DNA of 9,248 nucleotides from Actinomycetes bacterium (GTDB lineage: Bacteria > Actinomycetota > Thermoleophilia > Gaiellales > Gaiellaceae), in the NCBI GenBank assembly GCA_025350775.1, contig JANXXF010000408.1, forward strand, positions 1 through 9,248. Reading direction: 5' to 3'. The notes below the pieces were generated by a model. That model saw only the letters and a list, made by a program, of their open reading frames with translations, was not told the origin of the DNA and ran no database searches. The position numbers and the translations under genes are program-made. Shown in pieces: positions 1 through 5,626 of the stretch (its first letter is position 1; the number at the start of each line of letters is the position of its first letter).

Positions 1-75
1 GGTCGCGGACGCTGCCGCGGCGAACAGGAGGCCGCGCCGGAGAGCGGTGCCGCGGAGCGGGGGGCGCAGACGCAC
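1..75 (-). CDS. 5' end of an exported protein gene (partial)
   Basis: The minus strand from GTG at 75 reads 25 open codons to the window edge, giving VRLRPPLRGTALRRG followed by LLFAAAASAT. This is an arginine-rich n-region followed by a hydrophobic alanine-rich stretch, as in a signal peptide; the RRGLLF core loosely resembles a twin-arginine (Tat) signal. An in-frame TAA lies four codons before the GTG, so this is the only plausible start. A TAACGT box ends 6 nt upstream of the GTG, matching the leaderless promoter arrangement seen at other genes here. The gene is divergent from the glycosidase-like gene at 126. The mature protein lies outside the window, so no function can be named. The short length leaves some doubt that it is a gene. 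Confidence 0.5.
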   Translation of the reverse strand, partial: MRLRPPLRGTALRRGLLFAAAASAT

Positions 76-81
76 GCCACC

Positions 82-87
82 ACGTTA
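82..87 (-). promoter_or_regulatory. -10 box (TAACGT) for the divergent minus-strand gene
   Basis: TAACGT on the minus strand is followed by 6 nt and then the GTG at 75. It fits the TAnnnT consensus of actinobacterial housekeeping -10 boxes, and its position predicts a transcript starting at or next to the start codon. No -35 box is recognisable. It lies 25 bp from the opposing -10 box at 113-118. Confidence 0.45.
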
Positions 88-112
88 GCGGCAGCGGCCC
101 GGGACGCTCCGC

Positions 113-118
113 TACCCT
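113..118 (+). promoter_or_regulatory. -10 box (TACCCT) for the glycosidase-like gene
   Basis: TACCCT is followed by 7 nt and the ATG at 126. There is no Shine-Dalgarno sequence before that ATG, so a leaderless transcript starting at about 126 is inferred. No clear -35 box is seen. Confidence 0.45.
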
Positions 119-125
119 CGTCGGC

Positions 126-1844
126 ATGGTTGCTCGCGCCCTGGCAGTCGCGTTCGCTGCTCTCGCGCTCGCCGCCGGGGGCGCCGCCGCGGCACCCATC
201 TCCGTCGTGCCGGGTGTCACCTACGAGCGGCAGGCGGTACTCACGTCCCACGGCCCGGTGGTGCTGCACGTGGTCGTCGGGCCGCGGCCGGGCGGACTCC
301 TGACGCTGGAGCCGGTGCTCTCCAACGACACGGTGCCGGAGAGCGAGCCTCTGACTTCGATCCAGCAGCGGCTCTCGCCGACGGCGACCACGATCGGCGT
401 CAACGGCGACTACGCGGCGCAGGACGGCCGGCCCCTTGGGCTCGTGCTGCGGGCTGGCGCGCTGCAGCACGCCCCCCTCGTGACGCGCGCGAGCGTCGGC
501 GTCGACGGCACCGGGTCGCTGCGCGCAGGGCGGGTGCAGCTGCTGGGAACCTGGCAGGGGTCGGGGCCGCGCCGCCCGCTATCGGTGGTCAACGAAAGGC
601 CGACCGGCAACCAGCTGTCGCTCTTCACCCCGGCCTGGGGCCTGACGACGCCGCAGCTGAACGGCACCGTCGAGGTCGTCGTGCAGCCCTTCCCCACGGC
701 AGCGCCCGGCAAGGAGCTGAGTGGCATCGTCACGGCCGTCGGCTTCGGTGGGGGCACCGCGATCCCGCTGGACGGGGCGGTGCTCGTCGCCAAGGGCTCC
801 TCGGCGACGAACCTCCGCGCCGAGGGCATCGCGATCGGCCAGACGGTCAAGGTGCGGCTGCTGTTCAAGCCCGACTGGTCGGACACCGTCGACGGCATCG
901 GCGGCGGCCCGCAGCTCGTGCGCAACGGGATCGCCGTGTTCAGGCCCGTGGAGGGGTTTGCCAGCGCCGACCTGCTCGCCCGGACGGCGCGCTCCGCCGT
1001 CGGGCAGCGGAGCGACGGCTCGATTCTGCTCGTCACCGTCGACGGCGGCCGGCCCGGCTACTCGGTCGGCATGACGAGCTTCGAGCTGGCGCAGGCACTG
1101 GTGCGGCTGGGCGCCACCGTCGCCGTCGGTCTCGGCACGGGGCCGTCGGCCGGGCTCGCCTTCGAGGGCTCGCTGCTCTCGCGGCCGGCCCCGGGCGAGA
1201 CGCCGATCGCGGACGCGCTGCTGCTCGTGTATCGCGGCGTCTACATCCCGCCGCTCGGCGGAGACGTCCTCTCGCCCAACGGCGACGGTGTGGCCGACAC
1301 GATCGCCCTCGCCTACAAGGCCGTGCGCCAGTCGCAGGTGACGGCGACGTTGACCGGCCCCGACGGGCAGGCCCGCATCACCGACCAGGGCGACCGTGCA
1401 GCCCAGACGTACCCGTTCACCTGGAACGGCCTGACGCCGGCCGGCGCCCCCGACAGCGAGGGCACGTACCACTGGAAGATCGTCGCGACCGATGACCTCG
1501 GCCGGCCGTCCTCGATGGAGCGGCTGTTCACGCTCGACCGGACGCTGGCGGCGCTCCGCGCCTCCGCCGTGCTGCGCACCGACGCGGGCACCATCCAGCC
1601 GGTTGCGAGCTACGACCTGACCCGGCAGTCCCACATCTCCGTCTCCTTCGTCTCACCGGCCGGTGCCATCGCCGCGGCGCTGTCGCTGCAGACGCTCAGG
1701 CCGGGCCGCCAGGTCGTCGCCTGGAACGGCCGCGACCGCAACGGCAATCCCGTCGCCCCCGGCCGCTACACCATCCGCGTCACCGCCGAGAACGCGATCG
1801 GCCGCTCCGTGCTGACGGCCGCTCTCGTCGTGCGGCGTACATAG
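126..1844 (+). CDS. Exported NAGPA-like (phosphodiester glycosidase family) protein with two C-terminal FlgD-type Ig domains
   Basis: The 572-residue product begins with a signal peptide (residues 1-22, likely cleaved after AAA), so it is exported. Residues about 85-375 resemble the phosphodiester glycosidase (NAGPA, formerly DUF2233) fold: GVNGDY at 91-96, GGGPQLVRNG at 259-268, an RSAVG segment and VTVDGG. Residues about 378-475 and 480-572 look like two FlgD-type Ig-like repeats; the first opens with SPNGDG (383-388), the second contains WNGRDRNGNPV and APGRYTIRV. Family members remove phosphodiester-linked sugars or are uncharacterised wall-associated proteins. The family's LDGGGS loop, as in human NAGPA, reads LGTGPS here (336-341), so the conserved aspartate is lost and activity may be lost or altered. 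No Shine-Dalgarno sequence precedes the ATG; a -10 box 7 nt upstream suggests a leaderless mRNA. The TAG stop lies 9 nt before the DedA gene, so the genes may be co-transcribed. The fold call is confident; substrate and activity are not known. Confidence 0.85.
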   Translation: MVARALAVAFAALALAAGGAAAAPISVVPGVTYERQAVLTSHGPVVLHVVVGPRPGGLLTLEPVLSNDTVPESEPLTSIQQRLSPTATTIGVNGDYAAQDGRPLGLVLRAGALQHAPLVTRASVGVDGTGSLRAGRVQLLGTWQGSGPRRPLSVVNERPTGNQLSLFTPAWGLTTPQLNGTVEVVVQPFPTAAPGKELSGIVTAVGFGGGTAIPLDGAVLVAKGSSATNLRAEGIAIGQTVKVRLLFKPDWSDTVDGIGGGPQLVRNGIAVFRPVEGFASADLLARTARSAVGQRSDGSILLVTVDGGRPGYSVGMTSFELAQALVRLGATVAVGLGTGPSAGLAFEGSLLSRPAPGETPIADALLLVYRGVYIPPLGGDVLSPNGDGVADTIALAYKAVRQSQVTATLTGPDGQARITDQGDRAAQTYPFTWNGLTPAGAPDSEGTYHWKIVATDDLGRPSSMERLFTLDRTLAALRASAVLRTDAGTIQPVASYDLTRQSHISVSFVSPAGAIAAALSLQTLRPGRQVVAWNGRDRNGNPVAPGRYTIRVTAENAIGRSVLTAALVVRRT

Positions 1845-1847
1845 GAT
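1842..1847 (+). promoter_or_regulatory. -10 box (TAGGAT) for the DedA gene, overlapping the upstream stop codon
   Basis: TAGGAT is followed by 6 nt and the ATG at 1854. Its first three bases are the TAG stop of the preceding gene. This predicts an internal promoter giving a leaderless dedA transcript. No convincing -35 box is found at 16-19 bp spacing. Confidence 0.45.
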
Positions 1848-1853
1848 GTTGTA

Positions 1854-2540
1854 ATGCTCGTCGCGTCCCTCACCCACTCGGTCACCGACTTCATCGGCAA
1901 TCACGGTGTCTACGCCGTCTTCCTGCTGATGCTGATCGACGCGGTCTTCCCGGCGTTCAGCGAGGCCGTCATGGTGTACGCGGGAGCCCTGGCGGCGGCC
2001 GCCTTCCCCGGGCAGCACGTCGTCCTGTTCGGCGACCGCATCCACTCGCACTTCTGGGGCTTCGTCGTCATGGTCGCCGCGGGCACGATCGGCTACACCA
2101 TCGGCTCGATCGGCGGCTGGGGCATCGGCGCCTGGGGAGGCAGGCCGCTGCTCGAGCGCCACGGCAGGCTGTTCCACCTCGGGCCCGGCCAGCTCGCCCG
2201 GGCCGACGCGTGGTTCGCCCGGCGCGGCGATTGGGCCGTCTTCCTGGGCCGCGTCACGCCGCTGGTGCGCTCGTTCGTCTCGTTGCCCGCCGGCGCCATG
2301 AGGCAGCCGTTCTGGCGCTATACGGGGCTCACGTTCCTCGGCTCGACCCTCTGGTGCATCGTCTTTGCCGCGATCGGCTGGGGCGTCGGCGCGAGCTACA
2401 CCCGTTTCAACGATGCGTTCCGCTACGTCGAGATCGTCATGGCCATCGGGGTCGTCGCGCTGGCCGCCTGGATCGTTTTGCGGTGGTGGCGCAAGCGGTC
2501 GTCTACAATGGGGGATCGTGGCCCGGATTCCGCTTGTTGA
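1854..2540 (+). CDS. DedA-family (SNARE-associated/VTT domain) membrane protein
   Basis: The 228-residue product is an integral inner-membrane protein of the DedA family, whose members act in lipid-carrier or phospholipid translocation and envelope homeostasis; some recycle undecaprenyl phosphate. The family signature is clear: an acidic residue in the first re-entrant region (FSEAVM, Glu37), a glycine-rich G(Y/T)xIGxxGG segment at about 80-88, and GRVTPLVRSF with SLPAGAM at 132-149, including Arg133 and Arg139. Hydrophobic segments lie at about 18-50, 66-95, 157-180 and 193-211. The C-terminus is a basic WWRKR tail. Length is typical of the family. The ATG at 1854 lacks a Shine-Dalgarno sequence but follows a TAGGAT box by 6 nt. 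The last 23 nt overlap the aminotransferase start in another frame. Next to sugar-nucleotide genes, a role in lipid-linked glycan export or carrier recycling is possible but is inference. Confidence 0.92.
   Translation: MLVASLTHSVTDFIGNHGVYAVFLLMLIDAVFPAFSEAVMVYAGALAAAAFPGQHVVLFGDRIHSHFWGFVVMVAAGTIGYTIGSIGGWGIGAWGGRPLLERHGRLFHLGPGQLARADAWFARRGDWAVFLGRVTPLVRSFVSLPAGAMRQPFWRYTGLTFLGSTLWCIVFAAIGWGVGASYTRFNDAFRYVEIVMAIGVVALAAWIVLRWWRKRSSTMGDRGPDSAC
2504..2509 (+). promoter_or_regulatory. -10 box (TACAAT) for the aminotransferase gene, inside dedA
   Basis: TACAAT matches the TATAAT consensus at five of six positions and stands out in GC-rich sequence. It lies inside the dedA coding region, 8 nt before the GTG at 2518. 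A run of five G and an A (2510-2515) follows, but it is only 2 nt from the GTG and so is poorly placed as a ribosome site. An internal promoter with a very short or absent leader is inferred. No good -35 box is present; TTGCGG at 2478 is 20 bp away. Confidence 0.45.
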
Positions 2541-3603
2541 CGTCAAGGCGCAGTACGCACCGCTGATCCCCGAACTGAAGCGCCGGTTCGCAGAGGTCAT
2601 CGAGAGCGGCGTCTTCATCCTCGGCCCGAACGTGAAGGCGTTCGAGCAGGAGTGCATCGACTTCCTCGGCGTGCAGGACGCTATCGGCGTCGCCAACGGC
2701 ACCGACGCGCTCGTGTTGGTGCTGGATGCGCTGGGCATCGGCGCCGGCGACGAGGTCATCTGCCCGGCCTTCACGTTCTACGCCACGGCCGAGGCGATCG
2801 CGCGCATCGGCGCGACCCCGGTGTTCGCGGACATCGACCCGGAGACGTTGAACCTCGACAGCGACGACGTCGCCGCCCGGATCACGCCGAGGACGAAGGC
2901 GATCATGCCGGTGCACCTCTTCGGCCGGCCCGCCCCGCTGGCCGAGCTGGCCGCCCTCGGGCTGCCGCTGATCGAGGACTCGGCCCAGGCGTTCGGCTCC
3001 TCCGAGATCGGCACGACCGGCGTTGCCGCGACGTTCAGCTTCTTCCCCACGAAGAACCTCTTCTGCCTTGGCGACGGCGGCCTCGTTGCCGCCAACGACC
3101 CGGAGCTGGCCGAGCGCGTGCGGATGCTGCGCTTCCACGGCTCGCGCGACAAGGTCGAGTTCGAGCTCGTCGGCTACAACTCGCGGCTCGACGAGGTGCA
3201 GGCGGCGATGCTGCGCGTCCTGCTCAAGGAGCTGCCGCGGTTCAACGACGAGCGTTGCGCCGGCGCGCAGGTGTACCGCGACCTCGGCCTGGGCGACCTC
3301 GTGACCACGCCCGGCGCTGCGGTCGGCCACGTATACCACCTCTTCGTCTGCCGCTCACCCGAGCGCGACAACATCCGCGCCGCCCTCGGCGAGCAGGGCA
3401 TCGCGACGGCCGTCTACTACACGACACCGCTCCATCTTCAGCCGGCGATGCGCCAGTTCGGCTACGAGCCGGGCTCGCTGCCCGTCACGGAGCAGGTTGC
3501 CCGCGACAACTTCTCGCTCCCGCTGTGGGCCGGCATCGACGGGCCCACCCAGGAGCGCGTCGTCGACGCAGTGCGTCAGGCCGCCCGGCAGCCGGTCGGA
3601 TGA
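2518..3603 (+). CDS. DegT/DnrJ/EryC1/StrS-family PLP-dependent sugar aminotransferase
   Basis: The 361-residue product is a fold-type I aminotransferase that puts an amino group on a nucleotide-linked keto sugar, using PLP and usually glutamate. Visible landmarks are IPLVDVKAQY at 4-13, GPNVKAFEQE at 36-45, GTDAL at 61-65 (PLP phosphate site), PAFTFYATAEA at 83-93, EDSAQAFG at 153-160 (Asp154 contacts the pyridine nitrogen), SFFPTKNL with the Schiff-base Lys179, CLGDGG at 183-188 and YNSRLDEVQAAML at 220-232. Length is normal; the segment before EDSAQ is a few residues shorter than in WbpE-like relatives. GTG at 2518 is chosen because the family N-terminus begins there and no other start is near. 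The gene overlaps dedA by 23 nt, and its stop overlaps the next start as ATGA, so translation of the two is coupled. With the downstream dehydratase, the likely substrate is a UDP-4-keto-6-deoxy-HexNAc (PglE/PseC-like), but a C3 aminotransferase (WbpE/QdtB-like) is not excluded. Confidence 0.92.
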   Translation: MARIPLVDVKAQYAPLIPELKRRFAEVIESGVFILGPNVKAFEQECIDFLGVQDAIGVANGTDALVLVLDALGIGAGDEVICPAFTFYATAEAIARIGATPVFADIDPETLNLDSDDVAARITPRTKAIMPVHLFGRPAPLAELAALGLPLIEDSAQAFGSSEIGTTGVAATFSFFPTKNLFCLGDGGLVAANDPELAERVRMLRFHGSRDKVEFELVGYNSRLDEVQAAMLRVLLKELPRFNDERCAGAQVYRDLGLGDLVTTPGAAVGHVYHLFVCRSPERDNIRAALGEQGIATAVYYTTPLHLQPAMRQFGYEPGSLPVTEQVARDNFSLPLWAGIDGPTQERVVDAVRQAARQPVG

Positions 3604-5567
3604 GCCGCTACCTCCGCCATCTGCCGCACCACCGGGTCTGGCAGCTCGGGATGGACGCCGGGCTTGTCGCCGCCGCCTGGGTGCTGGCCTTCCAGCTCCG
3701 TTTCGACCACGGGCTGCCGGTCTTCTACCAGACGCTCTTCGACCGCACGATCTGGATCGTCGTGCCGGTCAAGGTCGCCGTCTTCGTGCTGTTCGGCTTC
3801 TCGAACCGCTGGTGGCGGTACTTCTCGTCCCGCGACGTGTGGCGGACGAGCACCGGCGTCATCGCCGCCTGCGTGCTCGCCGACGTCATCGTCTACTTCG
3901 CCCAGCCGGTCGGCTCGCTGCGGCTGCCCCGCTCGATCGCCGTGCTCGACTTCCTGCTTACGCTGGCGCTTATCGGCGGGGCGCGCATGCTCGCGCGCAC
4001 ACTGATCGAACGGCCGAACCCGCTCGGCCTGGTCGCGCGCGGGCGCGAGGTGCTGGTCGTCGGCGCCGGCAGCGCCGGCCAGCTCGTCGTGCGCGAGCTG
4101 CGGCGGCAGCCCGGCTTCTCCCCGATCGGGCTGATCGACGACGACCCGAAGAAGCGCAATATGCGGCTGGAGGGCGTGCGCGTGCTCGGCACGACCGACG
4201 AGCTGGCACGGATCCTGCACGACAACAAGCCGGACGAGGTGCTGATCGCCATCCCGTCGGCGCCCGGCAGCCTGCGCGCCCGGGTCGTCGAGCTGGCGCA
4301 GCGCGAACGCATCCCGGTGCGCACGTTGCCCGGCCTGTACGAGCTGATCTCGGGTGACGTCAACCTCGCCGGTCAGATCCGCCCGGTGCAGGTCGAGGAC
4401 GTGCTCGGGCGCGAGCAGATCGACGTCGACCTACGCGAGATCGCCGCGTACGTCCGTGGCAAGACCGTGATGGTGACCGGCGCGGGCGGCTCGATCGGCT
4501 CGGAGCTGTGCCGGCAGATCGCCAAGGTCGGCTGCCAGAGGCTCGTGATCGTCGACCATGCGGAGACGCCCCTGTTCGAGATCGAGCGGGAGCTCGTCGA
4601 CGAGCGCCGCTTTTCGGCCGTCGTGCCCGTCATCGGCGACGTCAAGAACGGCGCCAAGATGCGGCGCGTGTTCGAGCGCTACCGGCCGGCCGTCGTCTTC
4701 CACGCCGCCGCCTACAAGCACGTGCCGCTGATGGAGGCGAACCCGCTCGAGGCGGTGCGCAACAACTCGCTCGCCACGAGGACGCTCGCGCAGGTCGCCG
4801 CCGACTCCGGCACTGAGGTCTTCGTGCTCATCTCCACCGACAAGGCCGTCACACCCAAGACGGTGATGGGCCAGTCGAAGGCGCTCTGCGAATGGATCGT
4901 CGAGACGCTCGGCCACCGTGCCGACATCGAGACCCGCTTCGTCGCCGTGCGCTTCGGCAACGTGCTCGGCTCCTCGGGCTCGGTGATCCCGATCTTCAGG
5001 AAGCAGATCGCGCGTGGCGGCCCCGTGACCGTCACACATCCGGAGATGACGCGCTACTTCATGACGATCCCGGAGGCCGTGTCGCTCGTCGTGCAGGCCG
5101 GCGCGCTGGGCGGGCGCGGCGAGGTCTACGTGCTCGACATGGGCGATCCGGTGAAGATCGTCGATCTCGCCCGCAACATGATCCGGCTCTCCGGCAAGGA
5201 ACCCGATCGCGACGTCAAGATCGAGTTCGTTGGCGTGCGCGCGGGCGAGAAGCTCCACGAGGAGCTCGTCGGCGCCGGCGAGGCGGTCGCCGCCACGTCA
5301 CACCCGAAGATCAGCCAGCTGACGCGGCCGGCGGTCGACGCCGAGTGGCTCGAGCAACGGATCGCCGAGCTGGAGCAGCTCGTCGCCGAGGGCGACACGC
5401 TCGAGCTGGTAGCCAAGCTGGGCGCGATGATGCGCGCGCCGCGCCGGGCCGGCGCGCCCGGGGCCGTAGCGGGGAGCGCGGATCGTGCCACCGGCCTGCC
5501 GTCGGCGCTGCCCGGCCTCGGCGACCGCGCGCCGAGCGACACCGACTCGCACGCCGCGCTCTCCTGA
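3600..5567 (+). CDS. Membrane-bound UDP-sugar 4,6-dehydratase/epimerase of the FlaA1/CapD/WbpM type
   Basis: The 655-residue product is a polysaccharide-biosynthesis SDR enzyme that typically converts UDP-GlcNAc to UDP-4-keto-6-deoxy-HexNAc at the membrane. Four transmembrane segments (about 14-32, 50-68, 84-101, 112-130) precede a CoA-binding-like Rossmann domain with GAGSAG at 155-160 and IDDDP. The catalytic SDR domain has TGAGGSIG at 293-300, HAAAYKHVPLME, STDKAV at 412-417 (Asp414, Lys415) and M423-GQS-K427, followed by VRFGNVLGSSGSVIP. Methionine in place of the usual SDR tyrosine is typical of WbpM/PglF dehydratases. This is full length for the large WbpM class. A 45-residue Ala/Pro/Gly-rich tail follows the conserved domain and looks disordered. 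The ATG at 3600 overlaps the aminotransferase stop (ATGA), which decides the start and implies translational coupling. Together the two enzymes would give an amino-sugar nucleotide for a surface glycan. Epimerase activity (CapE/CapD style) is the alternative. Confidence 0.92.
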   Translation: MSRYLRHLPHHRVWQLGMDAGLVAAAWVLAFQLRFDHGLPVFYQTLFDRTIWIVVPVKVAVFVLFGFSNRWWRYFSSRDVWRTSTGVIAACVLADVIVYFAQPVGSLRLPRSIAVLDFLLTLALIGGARMLARTLIERPNPLGLVARGREVLVVGAGSAGQLVVRELRRQPGFSPIGLIDDDPKKRNMRLEGVRVLGTTDELARILHDNKPDEVLIAIPSAPGSLRARVVELAQRERIPVRTLPGLYELISGDVNLAGQIRPVQVEDVLGREQIDVDLREIAAYVRGKTVMVTGAGGSIGSELCRQIAKVGCQRLVIVDHAETPLFEIERELVDERRFSAVVPVIGDVKNGAKMRRVFERYRPAVVFHAAAYKHVPLMEANPLEAVRNNSLATRTLAQVAADSGTEVFVLISTDKAVTPKTVMGQSKALCEWIVETLGHRADIETRFVAVRFGNVLGSSGSVIPIFRKQIARGGPVTVTHPEMTRYFMTIPEAVSLVVQAGALGGRGEVYVLDMGDPVKIVDLARNMIRLSGKEPDRDVKIEFVGVRAGEKLHEELVGAGEAVAATSHPKISQLTRPAVDAEWLEQRIAELEQLVAEGDTLELVAKLGAMMRAPRRAGAPGAVAGSADRATGLPSALPGLGDRAPSDTDSHAALS

Positions 5568-5614
5568 CGCAGAGCTGTGACGCCGGCGGCGCTCGCTCCG
5601 TCCCGCGCGCCGCG

Positions 5615-5620
5615 TAGCGT
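5615..5620 (+). promoter_or_regulatory. -10 box (TAGCGT) for the uvrD2-like gene
   Basis: TAGCGT is followed by 6 nt (itself starting with GTG at 5621) and the GTG at 5627. The spacing favours transcription starting at 5627, which would rule out the upstream GTG as the start codon. No Shine-Dalgarno or clear -35 sequence is visible. Confidence 0.4.
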
Positions 5621-5626
5621 GTGACA

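Noticed and set aside
579..1634. 351-codon minus-strand open frame inside the glycosidase-like gene
   Set aside because: Arginine-rich antisense shadow without motifs; the plus strand has a signal peptide and family motifs throughout.
1653..2774. 373-codon minus-strand open frame across the DedA and aminotransferase genes
   Set aside because: The translation is Asp/Arg/Ala-rich low complexity and antisense to well-supported genes.
2652..3599. In-frame upstream extension of the dehydratase by 316 codons
   Set aside because: The extension is an Arg-rich out-of-frame reading of the aminotransferase gene. Homology begins at the ATG at 3600, which overlaps the upstream stop.
5586..5613. Hairpin GCGGCGC / GCGCCGC after the dehydratase gene as a terminator
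   Set aside because: A 7-bp stem with a 14-nt loop and no T-tract is easily found by chance in such GC-rich sequence.
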